Source: Sepiola atlantica
Taxonomy: Eukaryota; Mollusca; Cephalopoda; Sepiida; Sepiolidae
DNA length: 64,000 bases
Direction of reading: 5' to 3'
NCBI GenBank assembly: GCA_963556195.1
Contig: OY744547.1
Coordinates: 3,479,942-3,543,941 of the forward strand
Shown here: positions 1-14,940 of the stretch, in pieces
Numbering within the stretch: the first letter of the stretch is position 1
Layout of the letters: every line of letters starts with the position of its first letter
Notes under the pieces: generated by a model
Seen by the model: only the letters and a program-made list of their open reading frames with translations
Told to the model about the DNA's origin: nothing
Databases searched by the model: none
Translations under genes and position numbers: made by a program

Positions 1-1423
1 AATGGTCAAGTTATATACTTTACAAATAATCAAGTTATATACTTTACAAATAGTCAAGTTATATACTTTACAAATGGTCAAGTTATATACTTTACAAATA
101 GTCAAGTTATATACTTTACAAATGGTCAAGTTATATACTTTACAAATAGTCAAGTTATATACTTTACAAATGGTCAAGTTATATACTTTACAAATGGTCA
201 AGTTATATACTTTACAAATGGTCAAGTTATATACTTTACAAATAATCAAGTTATATACTTTACAAATAATCAAGTTATATACTTTACAAATAATCAAGTT
301 ATATACTTTACAAATAGTCAAGTTATATACTTTACAAATAATCAAGTTATTTACTTTACAAATAATCAAGTTATATACTTTACAAATAGTCAAGTTATAT
401 ACTTTACAAATAATCAAGTTATTTACTTTACAAATAATCAAGTTATATACTTTACAAATAATCAAGTTATTTACTTTACAAATAATCAAGTTATATACTT
501 TACAAATAGTCAAGTTATATACTTTACAAATAATCAAGTTATTTACTTTACAAATAATCAAGTTATATACTTTACAAATAGTCAAGTTATATACTTTACA
601 AATATTCAAGTTATTTACTTTACAAATAATCAAGTTATATACTTTACAAATAGTCAAGTTATATACTTTACAAATAGTCAAGTTATATACTTTACAAATA
701 ATCAAGTTATATACATTACAAATAGTCAAGTTATATACATTACAAATAGTCAAGTTATATACTTTACAAATAGTCAAGTTATATACTTTACAAATAATCA
801 AGTTATATACTTTACACGTAGTCAAGTTATATACTTTACAAATAATCAAGTTATATACTTTACAAATAGTCAAGTTATATACTTTACAAATAGTCAAGTT
901 ATATACTTTACACGTAGTCAAGTTATATACTTTACAAATAGTCAAGTTATATACTTTACAAATAATCAAGTTATATACTTTACAAATAGTCAAGTTATAT
1001 ACTTTACACGTAGTCAAGTTATATACTTTACAAATAGTCAAGTTATATACTTTACAAATAGTCAAGTTATATACATTACAAATAGTCAAGTTATATACTT
1101 TACAAATAATCAAGTTATATACTTTACCAATAGTCAAGTTATATACTTTACAAATAGTCAAGTTATATACTTTACAAATAGTCAAGTTATATACTTTACA
1201 AATAATCAAGTTATATACTTTACAAATGATCAAGTTATATACTTTACACATAATCAAGTTATATACTTTACAAATGATCAAGTTATATACTTTACACATA
1301 ATCAAGTTATTTACTTTACAAATAGTCAAGTTATATACTTTACAAATTGTCAAGTTATATACTTTACAAATAGTCAAGTTATATACTTTACAAATAATCA
1401 AGTTATATACTTTACAAATAGTC

Positions 1424-4400
1424 AACTTATATACTTTACAAATAGTCAACTTATATACTTTACAAATGATCAAGTTATATACTTTACAAATGGTCAACTT
1501 ATATACTTTACAAATAGTCAACTTATATACTTTACAAATGATCAAGTTATATACTTTACAAATGATCAAGTTATATACTTTACAAATGATCAAGTTATAT
1601 ACTTTACAAATGATCAAGTTATATACTTTACAAATGATCAAGTTATATACTTTACAAATGATCAAGTTATATACATTACAAATAGTCAACTTATATACTT
1701 TACAAATGATCAACTTATATACTTTACAAATGATCAACTTATATACTTTACAAATGGTCAACTTATATACTTTACAAATGATCAAGTTATATACTTTACA
1801 AATGGTCAACTTATATACTTTACAAATAGTCAACTTATATACTTTACAAATGATCAAGTTATATACTTTACAAATGATCAAGTTATATACTTTACAAATG
1901 ATCAACTTATATACTTTACAAATGATCAACTTATATACTTTACAAATAGTCAACTTATATACTTTACAAATGATCAAGTTATATACTTTACAAATAGTCA
2001 ACTTATATACTTTACAAATAGTCAACTTATATACTTTACAAATGATCAAGTTATATACTTTACAAATGATCAAGTTATATACTTTACAAATGATCAAGTT
2101 ATATACTTTACAAATGATCAACTTATATACTTTACAAATGATCAAGTTATATACATTACAAATAGTCAACTTATATACTTTACAAATGATCAACTTATAT
2201 ACTTTACAAATGATCAACTTATATACTTTACAAATGATCAAGTTATATACTTTACAAATGATCAAGTTATATACTTTACAAATGGTCAACTTATATACTT
2301 TACAAATAGTCAACTTATATACTTTACAAATGATCAAGTTATATACTTTACAAATGGTCAACTTATATACTTTACAAATAGTCAACTTATATACTTTACA
2401 AATGATCAAGTTATATACTTTACAAATGGTCAACTTATATACTTTACAAATAGTCAACTTATATACTTTACAAATGATCAAGTTATATACTTTACAAATG
2501 GTCAACTTATATACTTTACAAATAGTCAACTTATATACTTTACAAATGATCAAGTTATATACTTTACAAATGGTCAACTTATATACTTTACAAATGGTCA
2601 ACTTATATACTTTACAAATGATCAAGTTATATACTTTACAAATGGTCAACTTATATACTTTACAAATGGTCAAGTTATATACTTTACAAATGATCAAGTT
2701 ATATACTTTACAAATGGTCAACTTATATACTTTACAAATGGTCAAGTTATATACTTTACAAATGATCAAGTTATATACTTTACAAATGGTCAACTTATAT
2801 ACTTTACAAATAGTCAACTTATATACTTTACAAATGATCAAGTTATATACTTTACAAATGGTCAACTTATATACTTTACAAATAGTCAAGTTATATACTT
2901 TACAAATGATCAAGTTATATACTTTACAAATAATCAAGTTATATACTTTACAAATAGTCAAGTTATATACTTTACAAATGATCAAGTTATATACTTTACA
3001 AATGATCAAGTTATATACTTTACAAATAGTCAAGTTATTTACTTTACAAATAGTCAAGTTATATACTTTACAAATGATCAAGTTATATACTTTACAAATG
3101 ATCAAGTTATATACTTTACAAATGGTCAACTTATATACTTTACAAATAGTCAACTTATATACTTTACAAATGATCAAGTTATATACTTTACAAATGGTCA
3201 ACTTATATACTTTACAAATAGTCAACTTATATACTTTACAAATGATCAAGTTATATACTTTACAAATGATCAAGTTATATACTTTACAAATGATCAAGTT
3301 ATATACTTTACAAATGGTCAACTTATATACTTTACAAATAGTCAACTTATATACTTTACAAATGATCAAGTTATATACTTTACAAATGGTCAACTTATAT
3401 ACTTTACAAATAGTCAAGTTATATACTTTACAAATGATCAAGTTATATACTTTACAAATAATCAAGTTATATACTTTACAAATAGTCAAGTTATATACTT
3501 TACAAATGATCAAGTTATATACTTTACAAATGATCAAGTTATATACTTTACAAATAGTCAAGTTATTTACTTTACAAATAGTCAAGTTATATACTTTACA
3601 AATGATCAAGTTATATACTTTACAAATGGTCAAGTTATATACTTTACAAATAGTCAACTTATATACTTTACAAATGATCAAGTTATATACTTTACAAATG
3701 ATCAAGTTATATACTTTACAAATGGTCAACTTATATACTTTACAAATGATCAAGTTATATACTTTACAAATAGTCAACTTATATACTTTACAAATAGTCA
3801 AGTTATATACTTTATAATGATCAAGTTATATACTTTACAAATGATCAAGTTATATACTTTACAAATGATCAAGTTATATACTTTACAAATAGTCAAGTTA
3901 TTTACTTTACAAATAGTCAACTTATATACTTTACAAATGATCAAGTTATATACTTTACAAATAGTCAACTTATATACTTTACAAATAGTCAACTTATATA
4001 CTTTACAAATGATCAAGTTATATACTTTACAAATGATCAAGTTATATACTTTACAAATGGTCAACTTATATACTTTACAAATGATCAACTTATATACTTT
4101 ACAAATGATCAAGTTATATACTTTACAAATGATCAAGTTATATACTTTACAAATGATCAAGTTATATACTTTACAAATGATCAAGTTATATACTTTACAA
4201 ATGATCAACTTATATACTTTACAAATGATCAAGTTATATACTTTACAAATGATCAAGTTATATACTTTACAAATGATAAAGTTATATACTTTACAAATGA
4301 TCAAGTTATATACTTTACAAATGGTCAACTTATATACTTTACAAATAGTCAACTTATATACTTTACAAATGATCAAGTTATATACTTTACAAATGATCAA

Positions 4401-7400
4401 GTTGTATACTTTACAAATGGTCAACTTATATACTTTACAAATGATCAACTTATATACTTTACAAATGATCAACTTATATACTTTACAAATGGTCAAGTTA
4501 TATACTTTACAAATAGTCAAGTTATATACTTTACAAATGGTCAAGTTATTTACTTTACAAATGATCAAGTTATATACTTTACAAATAGTCAAGTTATATA
4601 CTTTACAAATGATCAAGTTATATACTTTACAAATAGTCAAGTTATATACTTTACAAATGGTCAACTTATATACTTTACAAATAGTCAACTTATATACTTT
4701 ACAAATGATCAAGTTATATACTTTACAAATGATCAAGTTATATACTTTACAAATGGTCAACTTATATACTTTACAAATGATCAAGTTATATACTTTACAA
4801 ATGATCAAGTTATATACTTTACAAATGATCAAGTTATATACTTTACAAATGGTCAACTTATATACTTTACAAATAGTCAACTTATATACTTTACAAATGA
4901 TCAACTTATATACTTTACAAATGATCAACTTATATACTTTACAAATGATCAAGTTATATACTTTACAAATAGTCAACTTATATACTTTACAAATGATCAA
5001 GTTATATACTTTACAAATGGTCAACTTATATACTTTACAAATAGTCAAGTTATATACTTTACAAATGATCAAGTTATATACTTTACAAATGGTCAACTTA
5101 TATACTTTACAAATAGTCAACTTATATACTTTACAAATGATCAAGTTATATACTTTACAAATAGTCAACTTATATACTTTACAAATAGTCAACTTATATA
5201 CTTTACAAATGATCAAGTTATATACTTTACAAATGATCAAGTTATATACTTTACAAATGGTCAACTTATATACTTTACAAATAGTCAACTTATATACTTT
5301 ACAAATGATCAAGTTATATACTTTACAAATGGTCAACTTATATACTTTACAAATAGTCAAGTTATATACTTTACAAATGATCAAGTTATATACTTTACAA
5401 ATGGTCAACTTATATACTTTACAAATAGTCAACTTATATACTTTACAAATGATCAAGTTATATACTTTACAAATAATCAAGTTATATACTTTACAAATAG
5501 TCAAGTTATATACTTTACAAATGATCAAGTTATATACTTTACAAATGATCAAGTTATATACTTTACAAATAGTCAAGTTATTTACTTTACAAATAGTCAA
5601 GTTATATACTTTACAAATGATCAAGTTATATACTTTACAAATGGTCAAGTTATATACTTTACAAATAGTCAACTTATATACTTTACAAATGATCAAGTTA
5701 TATACTTTACAAATGATCAAGTTATATACTTTACAAATGGTCAACTTATATACTTTACAAATGATCAAGTTATATACTTTACAAATAGTCAACTTATATA
5801 CTTTACAAATAGTCAAGTTATATACTTTACAAATGATCAAGTTATATACTTTACAAATGATCAAGTTATATACTTTACAAATAGTCAAGTTATTTACTTT
5901 ACAAATAGTCAACTTATATACTTTACAAATGATCAAGTTATATACTTTACAAATAGTCAACTTATATACTTTACAAATAGTCAACTTATATACTTTACAA
6001 ATGATCAAGTTATATACTTTACAAATGGTCAACTTATATACTTGACAAATGATCAACTTATATACTTTACAAATGATCAAGTTATATACTTTACAAATGA
6101 TCAAGTTATATACTTTACAAATGATCAACTTATATACTTTACAAATGATCAAGTTATATACTTTACAAATGATCAAGTTATATACTTTACAAATGATCAA
6201 GTTATATACTTTACAAATGATCAAGTTATATACTTTACAAATGATCAACTTATATACTTTACAAATGATCAAGTTATATACTTTACAAATGATCAAGTTA
6301 TATACTTTACAAATGATCAAGTTATATACTTTACAAATAGTCAAGTTATATACTTTACAAATGATCAACTTATATACTTTACAAATGATCAACTTATATA
6401 CTTTACAAATGATCAAGTTATATACTTTACAAATGATCAAGTTATATACTTTACAAATGATCAACTTATATACTTTACAAATAATCAAGTTATATACTTT
6501 ACAAATGATCAAGTTATATACTTTACAAATGATCAACTTATATACTTTACAAATGATCAAGTTATATACTTTACAAATGATCAAGTTATATACTTTACAA
6601 ATGATCAAGTTATATACTTTACAAATGATCAAGTTATATACTTTACAAATAGTCAACTTATATACTTTACAAATGATCAACTTATATACTTTACAAATGA
6701 TCAAGTTATATACTTTACAAATGATCAAGTTATATACTTTACAAATAATCAAGTTATATACTTTACAAATGATCAACTTATATACTTTACAAATGATCAA
6801 GTTATATACTTTACAAATGATCAAGTTATATACTTTACAAATAGTCAACTTATATACTTTACAAATGATCAACTTATATACTTTACAAATGATCAAGTTA
6901 TATACTTTACAAATGATCAAGTTATATACTTTACAAATGATCAAGTTATATACTTTACAAATGATCAAGTTATATACTTTACAAATAATCAAGTTATATA
7001 CTTTACAAATGGTCAACTTATATACTTTACAAATAGTCAACTTATATACTTTACAAATGATCAAGTTATATACTTTACAAATAATCAAGTTATATACTTT
7101 ACAAATAGTCAACTTATATACTTTACAAATAGTCAACTTATATACTTTACAAATGATCAAGTTATATACTTTACAAATAGTCAACTTATATACTTTACAA
7201 ATGATCAAGTTATATACTTTACAAATAGTCAACTTATATACTTTACAAATGATCAAGTTATATACTTTACAAATGATCAAGTTATATACTTTACAAATAG
7301 TCAAGTTATTTACTTTACAAATAGTCAACTTATATACTTTACAAATAGTCAAGTTATATACTTTACAAATAGTCAACTTATATACTTTACAAATAGTCAA
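1424..7400. repeat. Sub-domain of the 24-bp array with the G-to-C variant at unit position 10
   Basis: Units reading CAACTT instead of CAAGTT are common between about 1424 and 7400. Elsewhere I see only isolated cases, near 9174 and 15630. Within this domain trimer patterns repeat, for example around 2330-2620, where three successive unit types recur about every 72 bp. Such clustering of a diagnostic variant suggests local amplification by unequal exchange within the larger array. Confidence 0.8.
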
Positions 7401-10400
7401 CTTATATACTTTACAAATGATCAAGTTATATACTTTACAAATAGTCAAGTTATATACTTTACAAATGATCAAGTTATATACTTTACAAATGATCAAGTTA
7501 TATACTTTACAAATAGTCAAGTTATTTACTTTACAAATAGTCAAGTTATATACTTTACAAATGATCAAGTTATATACTTTACAAATGATCAAGTTATATA
7601 CTTTACAAATAGTCAAGTTATATACTTTACAAATGATCAAGTTATATACTTTACAAATAGTCAAGTTATATACTTTACAAATGATCAAGTTATATACTTT
7701 ACAAATGATCAAGTTATATACTTTACAAATGATCAAGTTATATACTTTACAAATGGTAAAGTTATATACTTTACAAATAATCAAGTTATATACTTTACAA
7801 ATGATCAAGTTATATACTTTACAAATGATCAAGTTATATACTTTACAAATGGTCAAGTTATATACTTTACAAATAATCAAGTTATATACTTTACAAATAA
7901 TCAAGTTATATACTTTACAAATAATCAAGTTATATACTTTACAAATGATCAAGTTATATACTTTACAAATAGTCAAGTTATATTCTTTACAAATGATCAA
8001 GTTATATACTTTACAAATAATCAAGTTATATACTTTACAAATAATCAAGTTATATACTTTACAAATAATCAAGTTATATACTTTACAAATGATCAAGTTA
8101 TATACTTTACAAATGATCAAGTTATATACTTTACAAATAATCAAGTTATATACTTTACAAATAATCAAGTTATATACTTTACAAATAATCAAGTTATATA
8201 CTTTACAAATGATCAAGTTATATACTTTACAAATGATCAAGTTATATACTTTACAAATAATCAAGTTATATACTTTACAAATAATCAAGTTATATACTTT
8301 ACAAATAATCAAGTTATATACTTTACAAATGGTCAAGTTATATACTTTACAAATAATCAAGTTATATACATTACAAATAATCAAGTTATATACTTTACAA
8401 ATAATCAAGTTATATACTTTACAAATAGTCAAGTTATATACTTTACAAATAATCAAGTTATATACTTTACAAATAATCAAGTTATATACTTTACAAATAG
8501 TCAAGTTATATACTTTACAAATAATCAAGTTATATACTTTACAAATAGTCAAGTTATATACTTTACAAATGGTCAAGTTATATACTTTACAAATAGTCAA
8601 GTTATATACTTTACAAATAATCAAGTTATATACATTACAAATAATCAAGTTATATACTTTACAAATAATCAAGTTATATACTTTACAAATAGTCAAGTTA
8701 TATACTTTACAAATAATCAAGTTATATACTTTACAAATGGTCAAGTTATATACTTTACAAATAATCAAGTTATATACTTTACAAATAGTCAAGTTATATA
8801 CTTTACAAATAGTCAAGTTATATACTTTACAAATGGTCAAGTTATATACTTTACAAATAATCAAGTTATATACTTTACAAATAGTCAAGTTATATACTTT
8901 ACAAATAGTCAAGTTATATACTTTACAAATAGTCAAGTTATATACTTTACAAATGGTCAAGTTATATACTTTACAAATAATCAAGTTATATACATTACAA
9001 ATAATCAAGTTATATACTTTACAAATAGTCAAGTTATATACTTTACAAATAGTCAAGTTATATACTTTACAAATAATCAAGTTATATACTTTACAAATAA
9101 TCAAGTTATATACATTACAAATAATCAAGTTATATACTTTACAAATAATCAAGTTATATACTTTACAAATAGTCAACTTATATACTTTACAAATAATCAA
9201 GTTATATACTTTACAAATAGTCAAGTTATATACTTTACAAATAGTCAAGTTATATACATTACAAATAATCAAGTTATATACTTTACAAATAATCAAGTTA
9301 TATACTTTACAAATAGTCAAGTTATATACTTTACAAATAGTCAAGTTATATACTTTACAAATAATCAAGTTATATACTTTACAAATAGTCAAGTTATATA
9401 CTTTACAAATAGTCAAGTTATATACTTTACAAATAGTCAAGTTATTTACTTTACAAATAGTCAAGTTATATACATTACAAATAATCAAGTTATATACTTT
9501 ACAAATGGTCAAGTTATATACATTACAAATAGTCAAGTTATATACTTTACAAATAATCAAGTTATATACTTTACAAATGGTCAAGTTATATACATTACAA
9601 ATAGTCAAGTTATATACTTTACAAATAATCAAGTTATATACTTTACAAATAGTCAAGTTATATACTTTACAAATAGTCAAGTTATATACATTACAAATAA
9701 TCAAGTTATATACTTTACAAATAGTCAAGTTATATACTTTACAAATAGTCAAGTTATATACTTTACAAATAATCAAGTTATATACTTTACAAATGATCAA
9801 GTTATATACATTACAAATAATCAAGTTATATACTTTACAAATAGTCAAGTTATATACTTTACAAATAGTCAAGTTATATACTTTACAAATAATCAAGTTA
9901 TATACATTACAAATAATCAAGTTATATACTTTACAAATAGTCAAGTTATATACTTTACAAATAGTCAAGTTATATACATTACAAATAATCAAGTTATATA
10001 CTTTACAAATAGTCAAGTTATATACTTTACAAATAGTCAAGTTATATACTTTACAAATAATCAAGTTATATACTTTACAAATAGTCAAGTTATATACTTT
10101 ACAAATAGTCAAGTTATATACTTTACAAATAGTCAAGTTATTTACTTTACAAATAGTCAAGTTATATACATTACAAATAATCAAGTTATATACTTTACAA
10201 ATAGTCAAGTTATTTACTTTACAAATAGTCAAGTTATATACTTTACAAATAATCAAGTTATATACTTCACAAATAGTCAAGTTATATACTTTACAAATAG
10301 TCAAGTTATATACTTTACAAATAGTCAAGTTATATACTTTACAAATAGTCAAGTTATATACTTTACAAATAGTCAAGTTATATACTTTACAAATAGTCAA

Positions 10401-12659
10401 GTTATATACATTACAAATAATCAAGTTATATACTTTACAAATAATCAAGTTATATACTTTACAAATAGTCAAGTTATATACTTTACAAATAGTCAAGTTA
10501 TATACTTTACAAATAGTCAAGTTATATACATTACAAATAATCAAGTTATATACTTCACAAATAGTCAAGTTATATACTTTACAAATAGTCAAGTTATATA
10601 CTTTACAAATAGTCAAGTTATATACTTTACAAATAGTCAAGTTATATACTTTACAAATAGTCAAGTTATATACATTACAAATAATCAAGTTATATACTTT
10701 ACAAATAATCAAGTTATATACTTTACAAATAGTCAAGTTATATACTTTACAAATAGTCAAGTTATATACTTTACAAATAATCAAGTTATATACTTTACAA
10801 ATAGTCAAGTTATATACTTTACAAATGGTCAAGTTATATACTTTACAAATAGTCAAGTTATATACTTCACAAATAGTCAAGTTATATACTTTACAAATGA
10901 TCAAGTTATATACATTACAAATAGTCAAGTTATATACTTTACAAATAATCAAGTTATATACTTTACAAATAGTCAAGTTATATACTTTACAAATAATCAA
11001 GTTATATACTTCACAAATAGTCAAGTTATTTACTTTACAAATAGTCAAGTTATATACATTACAAATAATCAAGTTATATACTTTACAAATAGTCAAGTTA
11101 TATACTTTACAAATAGTCAAGTTATATACTTTACAAATAATCAAGTTATATACTTTACAAATAGTCAAGTTATATACTTTACAAATGGTCAAGTTATATA
11201 CTTTACAAATAGTCAAGTTATATACTTCACAAATAGTCAAGTTATATACTTTACAAATGATCAAGTTATATACATTACAAATAGTCAAGTTATATACTTT
11301 ACAAATAATCAAGTGATATACATTACAAATAATCAAGTTATATACTTTACAAATAGTCAAGTTATATACTTTACAAATAGTCAAGTTATATACTTTACAA
11401 ATAGTCAAGTTATATACTTTACAAATAATCAAGTTATATACATTACAAATAATCAAGTTATATACTTTACAAATAGTCAAGTTATATACTTTACAAATAG
11501 TCAAGTTATATACTTTACAAATAGTCAAGTTATATACTTTACAAATAGTCAAGTTATATACTTTACAAATAATCAAGTTATATACATTACAAATAATCAA
11601 GTTATATACTTTACAAATAGTCAAGTTATATACTTTACAAATAGTCAAGTTATATACATTACAAATAGTCAAGTTATATACATTACAAATAATCAAGTTA
11701 TATACTTTACAAATAGTCAAGTCATATACTTTACAAATAGTCAAGTTATATACTTTACAAATAATCAAGTTATATACTTTACAAATAGTCAAGTTATATA
11801 CTTTACAAATAGTCAAGTTATATACTTTACAAATAATCAAGTTATATACATTACAAATAGTCAAGTTATATACTTTACAAATAGTCAAGTTATATACATT
11901 ACAAATAATCAAGTTATATACTTTACAAATAGTCAAGTTATATACTTTACAAATAGTCAAGTTATATACTTTACAAATAGTCAAGTTATATACATTACAA
12001 ATAGTCAAGTTATTTACTTTACAAATAGTCAAGTTATATACTTTACAAATGGTCAAGTTATATACTTTACAAATAGTCAAGTTATATACTTTACAAATAG
12101 TCAAGTTATATACATTACAAATGGTCAAGTTATATACTTTACAAATAGTCAAGTTATATACTTTACAAATAGTCAAGTTATATACTTTACAAATAGTCAA
12201 GTTATTTACTTTACAAATAGTCAAGTTATATACTTTACAAATAGTCAAGTTATTTACTTTACAAATAGTCAAGTTATTTACTTTACAAATAATCAAGTTA
12301 TATACATTACAAATAGTCAAGTTATATACTTTACAAATAGTCAAGTTATATACATTACAAATGATCAAGTTATATACTTTACAAATAATCAAGTTATATA
12401 CTTTACAAATAGTCAAGTTATATACTTTACAAATAGTCAAGTTATATACATTACAAATAATCAAGTTATATACTTTACAAATAATCAAGTTATATACTTT
12501 ACAAATAGTCAAGTTATATACATTACAAATGATCAAGTTATATACTTTACAAATAATCAAGTTATTTACTTTACAAATAGTCAAGTTATATACTTTACAA
12601 ATAGTCAAGTTATATACATTACAAATAGTCAAGTTATATACTTTACAAATAGTCAAGTT

Positions 12660-14940
12660 ATATACTTTTCAAATAGTCAAGTTATATACTTTACAAATGA
12701 TCAAGTTATATACTTTTCAAATAATCAAGTTATATACTTTACAAATGATCAAGTTATATACTTTTCAAATAGTCAAGTTATATACTTTTCAAATAGTCAA
12801 GTTATATACTTTACAAATAGTCAAGTTATATACTTTACAAATAGTCAAGTTATTTACTTTACAAATAGTCAAGTTATATACTTTACAAATAGTCAAGTTA
12901 TATACATTACAAATAGTCAAGTTATTTACTTTACAAATAATCAAGTTATATACTTTACAAATGATCAAGTTATATACTTTTCAAATAGTCAAGTTATATA
13001 CTTTACAAATAGTCAAGTTATATACTTTACAAATAGTCAAGTTATATACTTTACAAATAGTCAAGTTATATACTTTACTAATAGTCAAGTTATATACTTT
13101 ACAAATAGTCAAGTTATATACTTTACAAATGATCAAGTTATATACTTTACAAATAGTCAAGTTATATACTTTACAAATAGTCAAGTTATATACTTTACAA
13201 ATAGTCAAGTTATTTACTTTACAAATAATCAAGTTATATACTTTACAAATAGTCAAGTTATATACTTTACAAATAGTCAAGTTATATACTTTACAAATAG
13301 TCAAGTTATATACTTTACAAATAGTCAAGTTATATACTTTACAAATAGTCAAGTTATATACTTTACAAATAGTCAAGTTATTTACTTTACAAATAGTCAA
13401 GTTATATACTTTACAAATAGTCAAGTTATATACTTTACAAATGATCAAGTTATATACTTTACAAATGATCAAGTTATATACTTTTCAAATAGTCAAGTTA
13501 TATACTTTACAAATAGTCAAGTTATATACTTTACAAATAGTCAAGTTATATACTTTACAAATAGTCAAGTTATATACTTTACTAATAGTCAAGTTATATA
13601 CTTTACAAATAGTCAAGTTATATACTTTACAAATGATCAAGTTATATACTTTACAAATAGTCAAGTTATATACTTTACAAATAGTCAAGTTATATACTTT
13701 ACAAATAGTCAAGTTATTTACTTTACAAATAATCAAGTTATATACTTTACAAATAGTCAAGTTATATACTTTACAAATAGTCAAGTTATATACTTTACAA
13801 ATAGTCAAGTTATTTACTTTACAAATAGTCAAGTTATTTACTTTACAAATAATCAAGTTATATACTTTACAAATGATCAAGTTATATACTTTTCAAATAG
13901 TCAAGTTATATACTTTACAAATAGTCAAGTTATATACTTTACAAATAGTCAAGTTATTTACTTTACAAATAGTCAAGTTATATACTTTACAAATGGTCAA
14001 GTTATATACTTTACAAATGATCAAGTTATATACTTTTCAAATAGTCAAGTTATATACTTTACAAATAGTCAAGTTATATACTTTACAAATGGTCAAGTTA
14101 TATACTTTACAAATAATCAAGTTATATACTTTACAAATAGTCAAGTTATATACTTTACAAATAGTCAAGTTATTTACTTTACAAATAATCAAGTCATATA
14201 CTTTACAAATAGTCAAGTTATATACTTTATAAATAGTCAAGTTATATACTTTACAAATAGTCAAGTTATTTACTTTATAAATAGTCAAGTTATATACTTT
14301 ACAAATAGTCAAGTTATATACATTACAAATAGTCAAGTTATATACTTTACAAATAATCAAGTTATATACTTTACAAATGATCAAGTTATATACATTACAA
14401 ATAGTCAAGTTATATACTTTACAAATAATCAAGTTATATACTTTACAAATGATCAAGTTATATACTTTTCAAATAGTCAAGTTATATACTTTACAAATAA
14501 TCAAGTTATATACTTTACAAATGGTCAAGTTATATACTTTACAAATAGTCAAGTTATATACTTTACAAATAGTCAAGTTATTTACTTTACAAATAGTCAA
14601 GTTATATACTTTACAAATAGTCAAGTTATATACATTACAAATAGTCAAGTTATTTACTTTACAAATAATCAAGTTATATACTTTACAAATGATCAAGTTA
14701 TATACTTTTCAAATAGTCAAGTTATATACTTTACAAATAGTCAAGTTATATACTTTACAAATGGTCAAGTTATATACATTACAAATAATCAAGTTATATA
14801 CTTTACAAATAGTCAAGTTATATACTTTACAAATGGTCAAGTTATATACTTTACAAATGGTCAAGTTATATACTTTACAAATGGTCAAGTTATATACTTT
14901 ACAAATGGTCAAGTTATATACTTTTCAAATAGTCAAGTTA
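12660..14940. repeat. Sub-domain of the 24-bp array with TTTTC variant units and a 504-bp higher-order duplication
   Basis: Units with A-to-T at position 22 (reading CTTTTCAAAT) occur only between about 12666 and 14935. A block beginning near 12981 is repeated from about 13485, exactly 504 bp (21 units) later. The rare variant TTTACTAATAG occurs at 13077 and again at 13581, and the surrounding order of variants matches. This is a recent segmental duplication inside the array. Confidence 0.8.

Noticed and set aside
3798..12656. A 2,952-codon reverse open frame (ICKVYNLT repeats)
   Set aside because: Same satellite read on the other strand; the frame is open only because the unit is stop-free and divisible by three.
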